Source of the DNA: Zoogloeaceae bacterium
Lineage (GTDB): Bacteria; Pseudomonadota; Gammaproteobacteria; Burkholderiales; Rhodocyclaceae
DNA: 64,000 bases
Direction: 5' to 3'
NCBI GenBank assembly: GCA_024235675.1
Contig: JACKLZ010000005.1
Span: 124,001 to 188,000 of the forward strand
In this document: positions 15,841-25,062 of the stretch, one piece after another
How the letters are laid out: each line of letters opens with the position of its first letter
Position numbering within the stretch: the stretch's first letter is position 1
Notes under the pieces: model-generated
Databases searched by the model: none
The model's input: the letters and a program-made list of their open reading frames with translations, nothing else
What the model was told of the DNA's origin: nothing
Translations under genes and position numbers: made by a program

Positions 15841-16758
15841 ATGGATAGCGCACTCCTCCGCTTGCCGCCGCTCGATCCGCTGCGCGGCTTTCTCGCCGCG
15901 GCACGTCATCTGTCCTTTACCCAGGCGGCGGCCGAACTGTGCCTCAGTCAATCGGCCATCAGCCGGCAGGTACAAGCGCTGGAGACGGCGCTGGGCACGC
16001 CCTTGTTCATCCGCGGCGTACGCAGCCTCAGCCTCACCGAAGCCGGCACCCGGCTGGCCGACGCCGCCGAGCAGTGGCTGACAGAGTACGGCCGCCTCGC
16101 CGCCCGGCTGCGCGCGCCAGAGCGCCCCACCGTCACCATTTCTGCCGGTGTTGGCATTTCGGCCCTGTGGCTGGTGCCGCAGCTGTCCGACTTCCAGGCC
16201 GCACACCCCGACATCGAAGTACGCATTTCAACCTCCAACCGCGTGGTGGATCTGCTCCACGAAGACATCGACCTCGCGCTGCGCTATTGCATCGACCGCG
16301 ACGCGCCCGACGGCGCCTGGCGACTGTTCAGCGACACGCTGGTGCCGGTCGCCCACCCTTCGGTCGGCACCGGCCTGGTGCTCGACCGCAACACACTGCC
16401 GCAGCAAGTCCTGCTCGACTTCGATGACGCGCGTTTTCCGTGGCTCAGCTGGTCACCCTGGCTCAGCGCCAACGGGCTGGACGACATACGCCCACGCGGT
16501 CGCATTCGCTTCAACCACTACGACCAGCTCATTCATGCCGCCGCCTCGGGGCAAGGCCTGGCCATTGGCCGCAAGGAGATGATGGGTCCGCTGTTTCGCG
16601 AGGGGCGCCTGATGCCGCTCGGCGGCGACAATCGACCCATGACCGGACGCGGTTTCTGGCTGGTGCCCTCCCCGGGCCCCCTGCGTACGGAGGCCGACGT
16701 CTTTGCGACCTGGATTCGCGCCGTGGCCAGTCGATGCCCATCGCCGGAATCCACCTGA
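15841..16758 (+). CDS. LysR-family transcriptional regulator (GcvA-like)
   Basis: 305 residues. The N-terminal winged helix reads LDPLRGFLAAARHLSFTQAAAELCLSQSAISRQVQALE, with a C-terminal inducer-binding domain beginning near residue 95 (PTVTISAGVGISALWLVPQLSDF). The PPLDPLRGFLAAARHLSF opening and RYCIDRDAPDGAWRLF resemble GcvA-group regulators. It is divergent from the DUF2917 gene. In the shared gap, TTTGCAT and ATGCGTAAA (15814-15836) form an imperfect dyad that could be its operator, at low confidence. The effector cannot be predicted. Confidence 0.92.
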   Translation: MDSALLRLPPLDPLRGFLAAARHLSFTQAAAELCLSQSAISRQVQALETALGTPLFIRGVRSLSLTEAGTRLADAAEQWLTEYGRLAARLRAPERPTVTISAGVGISALWLVPQLSDFQAAHPDIEVRISTSNRVVDLLHEDIDLALRYCIDRDAPDGAWRLFSDTLVPVAHPSVGTGLVLDRNTLPQQVLLDFDDARFPWLSWSPWLSANGLDDIRPRGRIRFNHYDQLIHAAASGQGLAIGRKEMMGPLFREGRLMPLGGDNRPMTGRGFWLVPSPGPLRTEADVFATWIRAVASRCPSPEST

Positions 16759-16847
16759 GCGCCAAGCCGTCACACCGACGGTGGCCGACGCCGCACGCCT
16801 CGGTTAGCATCAGCACTCGTACCGTCGCGGCCGAGGGCCAAGCCTTG

Positions 16848-17429
16848 ATGACAGCACTCCGACGCCTCCTGCCCGCGCTGCTCGCCATGTTCTGCCTGCT
16901 GGGCAGCGCACCGCTGCTCGCTCAGGCGTCGGTGCGCATCAAGCATCTGAGCTATTCGGTAGACCTCGCGGACACCACCGACCTGAACGACGCACTCAGC
17001 GACGCCTCGCCCATCCGCGTGCATGGCACGGTGATTCATGGCTACACCCGCTGGTTCGTGCGCTGGCGCAGCTTCTGGCGCGCCGACGACGGCCTGTGCC
17101 GCATGCTGCGTGTCAGCACCGAGGTGGATATCGAATTCACCCTGCCGAACGCCACCCGCCTGCCCCGCGATCGCGCCGCACGACAGCGCTACACCACTTA
17201 CCTGAATGCCCTGCGCGCCCACGAGCAAGGCCATGCCGACTTCGCCACACTAGCCGCCCGACAGATCGAGCAAGCGCTCATGACCGTGCCCCCGCAGGCG
17301 GACTGCGAGCAGCTTTCGGCGGCCGCCAATGCGCGCGGCCATGCCATCATTGAGAACACCCGGGCGCTCGAACGCGCCTACGACGACCGCACCGGCCACG
17401 GCCGCACTCAGGGCGCCTTCCTCGACTAG
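16848..17429 (+). CDS. DUF922 secreted putative zinc protease
   Basis: 193 residues with a signal peptide (LLPALLAMFCLLGSAPLLAQA). The mature domain carries the DUF922 pattern: IKHLSYSVDL, GYTRWFVRWR and NALRAHEQGHADFA, where HEQGH (125-129) looks like a zincin-type metal site. Members are annotated as probable zinc-dependent proteases, unproven. It starts 89 bp after the LysR gene on the same strand and is followed 21 bp later by the PLP enzyme gene. An upstream extension of the frame overlaps LysR and is not needed. Confidence 0.85.
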   Translation: MTALRRLLPALLAMFCLLGSAPLLAQASVRIKHLSYSVDLADTTDLNDALSDASPIRVHGTVIHGYTRWFVRWRSFWRADDGLCRMLRVSTEVDIEFTLPNATRLPRDRAARQRYTTYLNALRAHEQGHADFATLAARQIEQALMTVPPQADCEQLSAAANARGHAIIENTRALERAYDDRTGHGRTQGAFLD

Positions 17430-17450
17430 CGCCCGCCCAAGGACCGACCC

Positions 17451-18506
17451 ATGACCCCCTGGATTCACGACGCCCTGCGCAAGATCGACGCCGACTACCA
17501 GCGCTCGGCCGACACCCACCTGATCCCGCTCGCGCTGCCGGCCATCGCGCCGATTCAGCTCTACCTCAAGGATGAGTCCACCCACCCGACCGGCAGCCTC
17601 AAGCACCGCCTGGCACGCTCGCTGTTTCTGTACGGCCTGTGCAATGGCTGGATCCGCGAAGGCACCACGATTGTCGAGGCCTCCTCGGGCAGCACCGCGG
17701 TGTCCGAAGCCTACTTCGCCCGCCTGCTCGGCCTGCCCTTCATCGCCGTCATGCCGGCCACCACCTCGCAGAAAAAGATCGACCAGATCACTTTCTACGG
17801 CGGCCAGTGTCATCTGGTCACCACCCGCGACATCTACGCCGAAGCCACCCAGCTCGCCGCCGCCAGGGGCGGGCACTACATGGACCAGTTCACCTACGCC
17901 GAGCGGGTCACCGACTGGCGCGGCAACAACAACATCGCCGAATCCATGTTTGCCCAGATGGCCGCCGAGCCCGACCCCATCCCGCGCTGGGTGGTGGTCA
18001 GCGCCGGCACCGGCGGCACCTCCGCCACCATCGGCCGCTTCCTGCGCTACAAGCGCTTTCATACCGAGCTGTGCGTGGCGGACCCCGAGAACTCGGTGTT
18101 CTACGACCACTTCCTCGACCCCAGCCGCTCGCCCACGCTCGACACCAGCTCGCGCATCGAAGGCATCGGTCGGCCACGTGTCGAGCCGTCTTTTGTGCCC
18201 TCGGTGGTCGACCTGATGATCAAGGTGCCCGACGCCGCCAGCCTCGCCACGGTCCATCTGCTCGAGACCCTGCTCCAGCGCAAGGCCGGCGGCTCGACCG
18301 GCACCAATCTCTACGCCGCCTTTCAGCTGTGCGCACGCATGAAAGCGGCGGGCGAGACCGGCAGCGTGGTCACCATGCTGTGCGACTCGGGCGAGCGCTA
18401 CCTCGACACCTATTACAACCCCGAGTGGATCGCCCGCCAGGGCCTGGATCTGGCGCCCTACACGGCGCAACTGGCCCGTTTCATGGCCACTGGCGAGCTG
18501 GCCTAG
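17451..18506 (+). CDS. PLP-dependent cysteine synthase/desulfhydrase family enzyme (Cds1-like)
   Basis: 351-residue fold type II PLP enzyme. The internal aldimine lysine is in HPTGSLKHRLA (K51), with EASSGSTAVSEAYFARLLG and SAGTGGTSATIGRFLRYK as phosphate-binding loops. The C-terminal FYDHFLDP, RIEGIGRPRVEPSF and GGSTGTN segments place it with Cds1-type proteins that release hydrogen sulfide from cysteine, rather than with CysK/CysM. Desulfhydrase activity is inference. It is convergent with benE, the two stop codons overlapping in a CTAG palindrome. Confidence 0.87.
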   Translation: MTPWIHDALRKIDADYQRSADTHLIPLALPAIAPIQLYLKDESTHPTGSLKHRLARSLFLYGLCNGWIREGTTIVEASSGSTAVSEAYFARLLGLPFIAVMPATTSQKKIDQITFYGGQCHLVTTRDIYAEATQLAAARGGHYMDQFTYAERVTDWRGNNNIAESMFAQMAAEPDPIPRWVVVSAGTGGTSATIGRFLRYKRFHTELCVADPENSVFYDHFLDPSRSPTLDTSSRIEGIGRPRVEPSFVPSVVDLMIKVPDAASLATVHLLETLLQRKAGGSTGTNLYAAFQLCARMKAAGETGSVVTMLCDSGERYLDTYYNPEWIARQGLDLAPYTAQLARFMATGELA

Positions 18507-19681
18507 GCCTTTGCGGCCGGCTTCCTGAGCACCGCCAAGGCCAAGCCGCCCAACACCAGCCCCCAGAAAGCCGAGCCGATGCCAAACAAGCTCATGCCCG
18601 AGGCCGTTGCCAGAAACGTCACCAGGGCCGCCTCGCGGGTGTCGTCGGCTTTCACCGCGATCGACAGCGCATTGCCGATGGTACCCAGCAGCGCCAACCC
18701 GGCCACGGCAAACACCAACTCGCGCGGAAAGGCCGCAAACAGCGCACCGATGGTGGCGCCAAACACCCCCAGCAGCACCGCAAAACCGCCCGAGAATATC
18801 GCCGCCACGTAGCGCTTCGCCGGGTCCTCATCCGCCTCAGGCCCCATGCAGATCGCCGCGGTGATGGCGGCCAGATTGATCGCGAAGCCGCCAAAAGGCG
18901 CCAGCACCAAGGTGGCGATGCCGGTGGTGGTAATCAACGGCGAGATCGGCGGGTGATAGCCGGCCGCGCGCATCACCGCCACACCCGGGATGTTCTGCGA
19001 GGCCATGGTCACGATGAACAAAGGCAGGCCGACCCCGATCAGCGTCTGCCAGTTAAAGGCCGGCGTCACCCACACCGGCGTGCTCACCGACAGCTGCACG
19101 GCATCCAGATGCAGCGCGCCGGTGGCGGCAGCGATGGCCGTGCCGATCGCCAACACCATCAGAATCACATAGCGCGGCCACAATCGCTTGAACACCAGAT
19201 AGGCGACAAACATTGCCATCACCAGCCAGAAGCGCGTCGTCAGCGACACAAACACGTCCATGCCAAAGCGCAGCAGCACCCCCGCCAGCATCGCAGCCGC
19301 CAGCGAGATCGGCAGACGATGCATGGCCCGCTCGAACCAGCCGGTGACACCAAACACGGTAATCAGCACCCCACAGAACACGAACGCACCGATTGCCTCG
19401 GCCATGGGCACGCCGCTCAGGCTGCCGACCAGCAAGGCCGCGCCCGGCGTGGACCAGGCGGTCACCACCGGCACCCGGTAGCGCCACGACAGCATGATCG
19501 TGGTCAGCCCCATGCCGATCGCCAAGGCGCCGATCCACGACGACACCTGTGCCGGGCTGGCGCCCGCCTGCTCGGCCGCCTGAAAGATCAGCACCGCCGA
19601 ACTGGTAAAACCGATCAGCACGGTCACGAAACCGGTCACCATGGCCGACAAGGGAAAAAACGGGCGTACGGATGTACTCAT
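18503..19681 (-). CDS. benE: BenE-family benzoate/proton symporter-like permease
   Basis: 392 residues with about 11-12 membrane helices. Family motifs: STPGAALLVGS, EAIGAFVFCGVLI, the TMASQNIPGVAVMRAAGYHPP block and APFGGFAINLAAITAAICMG, shared with nucleobase/benzoate carriers. BenE members import benzoate or related acids, but many are of unknown substrate. No benzoate catabolic gene is adjacent. The start has a good ribosome binding site (AGGAAGG, 4 bp before ATG). Confidence 0.88.
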   Translation of the reverse strand: MSTSVRPFFPLSAMVTGFVTVLIGFTSSAVLIFQAAEQAGASPAQVSSWIGALAIGMGLTTIMLSWRYRVPVVTAWSTPGAALLVGSLSGVPMAEAIGAFVFCGVLITVFGVTGWFERAMHRLPISLAAAMLAGVLLRFGMDVFVSLTTRFWLVMAMFVAYLVFKRLWPRYVILMVLAIGTAIAAATGALHLDAVQLSVSTPVWVTPAFNWQTLIGVGLPLFIVTMASQNIPGVAVMRAAGYHPPISPLITTTGIATLVLAPFGGFAINLAAITAAICMGPEADEDPAKRYVAAIFSGGFAVLLGVFGATIGALFAAFPRELVFAVAGLALLGTIGNALSIAVKADDTREAALVTFLATASGMSLFGIGSAFWGLVLGGLALAVLRKPAAKA

Positions 19682-19906
19682 AAAACCTTCCTGGAAGCGT
19701 CACCGCCAGCATACGACAGCGCCCGACGCCGACACAGGACACTTCGCTCGCCGACCGCCGGGCCGCAGCGCCCCCCGAAACCGCGGGGGAGGCTAAAATT
19801 CGGCCACGCTACGCCGTAAACTTCTGTCATGCCCTCTTGCCACGCCCCGATCGCGCCCCGTGCTCACCGATGCCTGCCACCCACGGCGCGCGCGCCCCGG
19901 TCGCTA

Positions 19907-20374
19907 ATGACGCTCATCGCCGTGCTCACGCTCAGCGGCTGCGCCACGCTCCAGGACGCGGTCGACACGGTCAAAGCCAAACTCCCGACCCCCACTGAAT
20001 CCACGGCCGACACCGTCGAGACCGACACCCCGGCCGCCGAGCCCAAACCGGCCAAAGCCGTCGCCAAACCCGTGCGCAAACCGGTCGCCGCGCCTACCGC
20101 GGAGCCAAAGCCCGCCCCACCGCCACCCCCCAAACCCGTGGTACGCAGCGCACCCACACCCAAGATCGCCGGCCCCGCCTGGCTCGCCCAATGCGCCGAC
20201 GTACAAAGCGCCGGCGGCGCCGTTCGCTGTGATGCCGACAGCCTGCTCGCCCGCCCCTCGGCCACGGTGCAGGTGTTCACCCGCGATCCGGCACTGGCGG
20301 TCAAAGGCAATGGCGGCGACATCACCCTGCGCCCCGGCCTGCCGCGCCGCTACCGCTTTTTCGTCCTGCCCTGA
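19907..20374 (+). CDS. Small lipoprotein with Pro/Ala/Lys-rich linker
   Basis: 155 residues from ATG 19907, which gives a compact lipoprotein signal MTLIAVLTLSGC (lipobox LSGC, Cys12). A longer version from 19829 adds 26 residues before the signal and looks less likely. Then comes a linker rich in Pro, Ala, Lys and Thr (about residues 25-95), as in TonB or cell-wall-spanning linkers. A short C-terminal domain follows, with two cysteines (LAQCADVQSAGGAVRCDA) and beta-strands ending RRYRFFVLP. The family is not recognised. It precedes argC by 78 bp on the same strand. Confidence 0.75.
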   Translation: MTLIAVLTLSGCATLQDAVDTVKAKLPTPTESTADTVETDTPAAEPKPAKAVAKPVRKPVAAPTAEPKPAPPPPPKPVVRSAPTPKIAGPAWLAQCADVQSAGGAVRCDADSLLARPSATVQVFTRDPALAVKGNGGDITLRPGLPRRYRFFVLP

Positions 20375-20452
20375 ACGCGCCGGCGCTTCGGCGAGGCGAC
20401 CATCCGGGCTAGAATGGCGTTTTTGAATTCACGCCTGCAGCGGAGCTCTGCC

Positions 20453-21412
20453 ATGACTTACAAGGTATTCATCGACGGCCGTCACGGCACCACCGGACTG
20501 AAGATCGACGAGCGGCTCGCCCTGCGTGACGACGTCGAGATCCTCACCATCCCCGATGCCCAGCGCAAGGACGCCACGGTCAAGGCCGAGTACATCAATA
20601 GCGCCGATGTGGTCTTCCTGTGCCTGCCCGACGCGGCCTCCAAAGAATCGGTGTCGCTGCTCAAGCCCGACAACACCCGCACCCGCTTCCTCGACGCCAG
20701 TACCGCCCACCGCACCAACCCCGACTGGGTCTACGGCTTGCCGGAGCTGAACCCCGGCCATCGCGAGCGCGTGCGCACGGCGCAGAAAGTCGCCGTGCCC
20801 GGTTGCCACGCCAGCGGCTTCATCATGCTCATGCACCCCTTGGTCGCGGCCGGCATCGTGCCCGCCGACTACCCGGCCACCACGTATTCCATCACCGGCT
20901 ACAGCGGCGGCGGCAAGGAAATGATCGCCAGCTACGAAGACGCCGGCGAACTGGGCGACGCCATGCGCAGCCCGCGCTTCTACGCCCTCGGTCTCGCCCA
21001 CAAGCACCTGCCCGAAATGCAGACCCTCACCGGGCTGGCCAACAAGCCGCTGTTCACACCGATCGTCGGCAACTTCGCGCAGGGCATGGTCGTCGCCGTC
21101 CCGCTGCTGCCGCGCCTGCTCACCAGGCCGGTGGCCGCCGCCGACCTGCAGCACTATTTTGCGGAGTACTACGCGGGCGAGACCTTCATCAAGGTCATGC
21201 CGGCCGATGCCACGCCCCTGCTCGACAACGGCTTTTTGCCGGCCACCGAGTGCAACGACACCAACCGCGCCGAGATTTTCGTGTTCGGCCACGGCGACCA
21301 GATTCTGCTCGCCGCACGCTTCGACAACCTCGGCAAGGGCGCCTCGGGCGCCGCCATCCAGTGCATGAACCTGATGCTCGGCGTGGACGAGGCGACCGGG
21401 CTGACGGTCTGA
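20453..21412 (+). CDS. argC: N-acetyl-gamma-glutamyl-phosphate reductase, type 2 (short form)
   Basis: 319 residues. Third step of arginine synthesis: NADPH-dependent reduction of N-acetylglutamyl phosphate. The short AGPR2 type is shown by the opening YKVFIDGRHGTTGLKI, VVFLCLPDAASKES, LDASTAHRTNPDWVYGLPEL and the catalytic cysteine in KVAVPGCHASGF (C118). ATG 20453 has GGAGC at -10; an in-frame start 13 codons upstream lacks family similarity. It is followed by an intrinsic terminator. No other arg gene is in the window. Confidence 0.93.
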   Translation: MTYKVFIDGRHGTTGLKIDERLALRDDVEILTIPDAQRKDATVKAEYINSADVVFLCLPDAASKESVSLLKPDNTRTRFLDASTAHRTNPDWVYGLPELNPGHRERVRTAQKVAVPGCHASGFIMLMHPLVAAGIVPADYPATTYSITGYSGGGKEMIASYEDAGELGDAMRSPRFYALGLAHKHLPEMQTLTGLANKPLFTPIVGNFAQGMVVAVPLLPRLLTRPVAAADLQHYFAEYYAGETFIKVMPADATPLLDNGFLPATECNDTNRAEIFVFGHGDQILLAARFDNLGKGASGAAIQCMNLMLGVDEATGLTV

Positions 21413-21433
21413 GCGGACCGCCCCCCGCCAACG

Positions 21434-21460
21434 AACCCGGCCAGCGTGCCGGGTTTTTTT
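21434..21460 (+). terminator. Intrinsic terminator after argC
   Basis: AACCCGGC and GCCGGGTT flank a 6-nt loop and are followed by a run of seven T. It sits 20 bp past the argC stop and just before the convergent ABC1 kinase stop. Confidence 0.9.
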
Positions 21461-21476
21461 CGCGCGCGGCCGGCGC

Positions 21477-23168
21477 TCAGTCCTTGTTGCTGCGCCGGAT
21501 CGACAGCAACAACCACACGCCACCGATGACCGCGCCGAGAAAGCCAAGCAGGGCGTAGGTCGACAGCCCCGCCATCAAGCCTTCGCCGGCCATGCTCATG
21601 ACGATCGAGGTGCCGATGATCAGCGCCGCGGTGACGATGCCGATAGTCAGCCGGCTCACCGCGCGGTCGATGCGATCGCCGAAATGCTTGAGCGGCAGCA
21701 CCTCGACCTCCACCCGCAGCTTGCCGCGCTTGGCCGCGCGCAACAACTGGCTGAGGTCTTGCGGCAGGCCGGCGATCAGGTCGGCCGCGCCGCGCGCCGC
21801 GCGCCAGCCGCGTCGGGCCAGCGCCGCCGGCGACTGGTGGGCAATCATGGTGCGTTCGAGGTAGGGCGCCGCTTCGCTCGCCATGTCGAAGTCCGGGTCG
21901 AGCTGCCGGCCCATGCCTTCGAGCGAGATGAAGGCCTTGATCAGCAGCGCCAGATCGGCCGGCAGCGTCAGTCGGTTATCGCGCAGGATGGCCACCAGAT
22001 CGGCCAGCATGCCGCTGAGGCTGAGGCGCTTGAGCGGCACGCCCTTGTACTGATCGACAAAGGTGTCGATCTCGTTGTGCAGTCGCGCCGGGTCGGTGTC
22101 GGCGCCGAGGTCCTCGCCATCGCGCCAGTCGAGCAGGATGTTGGCGACGGTCTCCGAGTCGCCGGAGACCAGGCCGTGCATCAAGCTCGCCACCTCGTAG
22201 CGACGCGACTCCGACAGCCGCCCGACCATGCCGAAGTCGATGAAGGCAATGCGGTTGCCCGGCAGGTAGAAGACGTTGCCCGGATGCGGATCGGCATGGA
22301 AAAAGCCATCCTCCAGCGTCATCTTCAGCACCGCGTCGGCGCCACGCCGGGCGAGCTGCCGGCGGTCCAGCCCGGTGGCGTCGACCGCGGCCAGGTTGCG
22401 CCCCGGAATACCGGCGATGTAGTCCTGCACATTGAGCCGCTCGCCGCTCCACTGCCAGTGGATGGCCGGGATCACGATGTCGTCGTGACCGGCAAAGTGC
22501 GCCCGGATGCGCTCGGCGCTGCGGCCCTCGGCGGCGAAGTCGAGCTCGCGACGCAGCGACACGGCAAACTCGCGCACCACCGCCTGCGGGTGGTAGCGGT
22601 GCAGCTCGGGCATGTCGGCGTCGATGGTCTCGGCCAGCCGGGTCAGCAGCCGCAGGTCGGCCTCGACGGTCGGGCGGATGCCCGGGCGGCGCACCTTGAG
22701 CACCACCTCACGGCCATCGTGCAAGGTGGCGCGATACACCTGGGCCAGCGAGGCGGCGGCCAGCGGCTGGGTGTTGAGCGTGGCAAAGGCGGCCTCGGGC
22801 GTCTCGCCCAGATCCTCGGTGAGCTGGGCGCGCACCGCCTCGAAAGGCACGGCGGGGGCGGCGTCCTGCAGCTTGCTCAGTTCGTCGATCCACTCCGGGG
22901 CAAACAGGTCCACCCTGGTGGCGAGGATCTGGCCGAGCTTGACGAAGGTCGGGCCGAGGTCTTCGAGCGCGCGGCGGGCCCGCGCCGGTGGCTCGAGGCG
23001 GGCCAGTTCGTCCGGCACCTGCCAGTGCAAGACCTTGCCGGCCTTGCTCAGCGCGTCGGCCATGCCGAGCCGGCGCACCATGTCGCCAAAGCCGTAGCGG
23101 ATCAGCACGCCGGCTATGTCCTGGGCGCGCGACAAGTCGCGCGCCGCGCCCACCGCTTGCCAGAACAT
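21477..23168 (-). CDS. ABC1/UbiB-family atypical kinase
   Basis: 563 residues. Kinase-like ADCK/UbiB fold: the LGPTFVKLGQILATR motif, the Ala-rich loop PLAAASLAQVYRA in place of a glycine loop, VVLKVRRPGI with the ATP lysine, RELDFAAEG, the HADPHPGN catalytic loop and AFIDFGMVG. Two membrane helices close the protein (about 505-555). UbiB is needed for ubiquinone synthesis; several bacteria carry additional paralogues, and with no ubi genes here I cannot tell which this is. Its start overlaps the stop of the gene upstream by one base. Confidence 0.88.
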   Translation of the reverse strand: MFWQAVGAARDLSRAQDIAGVLIRYGFGDMVRRLGMADALSKAGKVLHWQVPDELARLEPPARARRALEDLGPTFVKLGQILATRVDLFAPEWIDELSKLQDAAPAVPFEAVRAQLTEDLGETPEAAFATLNTQPLAAASLAQVYRATLHDGREVVLKVRRPGIRPTVEADLRLLTRLAETIDADMPELHRYHPQAVVREFAVSLRRELDFAAEGRSAERIRAHFAGHDDIVIPAIHWQWSGERLNVQDYIAGIPGRNLAAVDATGLDRRQLARRGADAVLKMTLEDGFFHADPHPGNVFYLPGNRIAFIDFGMVGRLSESRRYEVASLMHGLVSGDSETVANILLDWRDGEDLGADTDPARLHNEIDTFVDQYKGVPLKRLSLSGMLADLVAILRDNRLTLPADLALLIKAFISLEGMGRQLDPDFDMASEAAPYLERTMIAHQSPAALARRGWRAARGAADLIAGLPQDLSQLLRAAKRGKLRVEVEVLPLKHFGDRIDRAVSRLTIGIVTAALIIGTSIVMSMAGEGLMAGLSTYALLGFLGAVIGGVWLLLSIRRSNKD

Positions 23169-23821
23169 CAGGCGTCGCGGTCCGGCGTATCGGACGCTTG
23201 CAGCCGGTCGGCCACGCCTTTCAGGAAGCCGGCCGCAATGCCCGCCAGCAGCGCGCCCTGCTGGCGCAAGGTGTGGGCGCCGGCCTGCATCTGTTCCTGG
23301 GTCATGTCGGTCATCGCCTGGGCCAATTGCGACACCGCCCCCTGCACCCGGCCGCCCACGGCGGTGCCGCTGTTGCGGGCATGCTCGGCGAGGCCGTGCA
23401 GTGTGTCGCGCGCATGACCGGTGGAATGCCGGGCGGCCTCGCCGAGCGTCTCGATGAACAGCTTCTCGAGCGAACCCAGATCGTCCAGGGACTGCTTGAG
23501 ACTCTGCTTTGAGAACTCGCTGCTACGGCTGGCCGCCTCCTGCACCGCAAGGCCGGTCGCCTCGGCCGCCGAGGCCAACGCATCATCCAGACCGCGCATT
23601 GCCTCGCGCAGCGCCTCGGCATTGCTCGGGTCCGGGCGCTCGACGCCCTTTTTCGCACCGGCGACCACCGCATCCATCACCGATTTGAGCGCCGCGCCGT
23701 CGAGCTGGCCTTCCGAGAGCACCTTGAGCGTGATCTGGCGCACCCGCGCCGACACGCCGGCCACATCGTCAGCAACGGCGTCTTCCACCTCGCGTGCAAT
23801 TCTGTCCGTGTCCTGCGTCAT
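23168..23821 (-). CDS. Helical protein of unknown function coupled to the ABC1 kinase (DUF6781-like)
   Basis: 217 residues from ATG 23821, which has GGAGGGG at good spacing. Almost wholly helical, with many Ala, Ser and Gln, amphipathic stretches such as SSEFSKQSLKQSLDDLGSLEKLF, and the final segment LLAGIAAGFLKGVADRLQ. This resembles phasin-like or membrane-associating coiled proteins. It overlaps the kinase start by one base (TGATG), so it is translated with it. It appears to match an uncharacterised family (DUF6781, moderate confidence). A function alongside the kinase in lipid or quinone biology is inference. Confidence 0.78.
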   Translation of the reverse strand: MTQDTDRIAREVEDAVADDVAGVSARVRQITLKVLSEGQLDGAALKSVMDAVVAGAKKGVERPDPSNAEALREAMRGLDDALASAAEATGLAVQEAASRSSEFSKQSLKQSLDDLGSLEKLFIETLGEAARHSTGHARDTLHGLAEHARNSGTAVGGRVQGAVSQLAQAMTDMTQEQMQAGAHTLRQQGALLAGIAAGFLKGVADRLQASDTPDRDA

Positions 23822-23947
23822 GACGTCCCCTCCACTGGTCAAAATGCGTGATCGCTACAGCCGCGCCGGCCCACCGCCGGCCAAATAATAAGCATATCAG
23901 CGGATGCCAATCGTCGGCGCGCGAGCCCGTCAAACGGCGCAACTCCG

Positions 23948-24847
23948 CTATAGCGCCGCCAGGCGAGGCATCAGAAACGCGCGCAATTGCTGGACCACCG
24001 GGCTCAACTGGCGGCGGTCGGCACAGAGCAGATTGAGCGGCGTCGGCTCACCCTGCCAGTTCTCGCACACCGCCACCAGACGACCGGCACGAAGATCGGC
24101 CTGCACATCAATATAGGATTTATACGCCACGCCAAGCCCCGCCAAGGCCCAACGCCGCACCACCTCGCCATCGTCCGACACGCGATCACCCCGCACCCGC
24201 TGAGAGGTCTCCTGTCCATCGCGATAGAAGCGCCAGCGGTCGTGCACCGCCTCGCCCAGCATGAAACACAGACAATTGTGCCCCGTCAGTTCCGCCGGCG
24301 TCTGCGGCGTGCCGGCACGGGCGAGGTAGCCGGGCGATGCGCACAGCACGCGCCGGTTGCCCGGCAGCAGCGGCAGAGCGACCAGCGACGAGTCGGGCAG
24401 GCTTCCGTAGCGGATGGCCAGGTCCACCGGCTGGCGGTACACATCCGCAATGCGGTCCGACAATTGCAGACGCAGCTCGAGCTGCGGATGCCCGGCCTGA
24501 AATTCGTCCAGCCAGGGCAGCAAGACATTGCGCCCCAGGTCGGACGGCAGCGACAGCTGCAGCACACCACGCACCACACTGCGCCCCGAAGCCACCGCCT
24601 CGCGTCCGCTGGCGAGCAGGTCCAGCGCTTGGCGGCAGTGCAGCAAAAACACCTCGCCCTCGGCGGTCAGCCGCTGGCTGCGCGTCGAGCGCACAAACAG
24701 CGGCGCCTGCAAGCTTGCCTCCAGGCGCTTGAGCGCCGCGCTGGCCGCGGCCGGTGTGAGATCCAGCCTGCGCGCTGCCGCCGACAGGCTGCCAAGATCC
24801 GCAGCGCGAACGAAGATCTCCAGATCCTGCAGCCCCTTCATTTTCAA
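23948..24847 (-). CDS. LysR-family transcriptional regulator
   Basis: 299 residues. Helix-turn-helix region LQDLEIFVRAADLGSLSAAARRLDLTPAAASAALKRLEA, a dimerisation helix and an effector domain from about residue 90 (GVLQLSLPSDLGRNVLLPWLDEF). This CrgA/DmlR-like layout often regulates a divergent oxidoreductase, exactly as here with the zinc-type dehydrogenase gene on the plus strand. A T-N11-A dyad stands about 40 bp upstream of its start. Confidence 0.92.
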   Translation of the reverse strand: MKMKGLQDLEIFVRAADLGSLSAAARRLDLTPAAASAALKRLEASLQAPLFVRSTRSQRLTAEGEVFLLHCRQALDLLASGREAVASGRSVVRGVLQLSLPSDLGRNVLLPWLDEFQAGHPQLELRLQLSDRIADVYRQPVDLAIRYGSLPDSSLVALPLLPGNRRVLCASPGYLARAGTPQTPAELTGHNCLCFMLGEAVHDRWRFYRDGQETSQRVRGDRVSDDGEVVRRWALAGLGVAYKSYIDVQADLRAGRLVAVCENWQGEPTPLNLLCADRRQLSPVVQQLRAFLMPRLAAL

Positions 24848-24884
24848 AATTTCCTTTCAAGTGGCGATAGCAAAAGCCGGTTTT

Positions 24885-24905
24885 TCAATTTTTGATTTTG
24901 ATTGA
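24885..24905. promoter_or_regulatory. Candidate LysR operator in the divergent promoter region
   Basis: TCAAT, 11 bp, ATTGA: a perfect 5-bp dyad with the T-N11-A spacing that LysR regulators recognise, inside the AT-rich part of the 215-bp gap between the lysR gene and the oxidoreductase gene. Assignment is by spacing and position only. Confidence 0.55.
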
Positions 24906-25062
24906 TGATAGCGGCACTGTGAAGCTCACGGATCAGCGCTGCACCGACATACGCAGGACACGCAAGCTGAGCGCCATGCTGTTTGCCCACCAAAGCACCG
25001 CAGCGATGTTGGCGGCCACCTGGCCGAACATCGCCCGACGACGACTCAACGGAGCCCCGCTC

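Noticed and set aside
17639..19819. Very long plus-strand frame (over 700 codons) through the Cds1-like and benE genes
   Set aside because: Composition is His/Arg/Gln-rich as expected for a shadow frame in GC-rich DNA; both real genes occupy the region with clear motifs.
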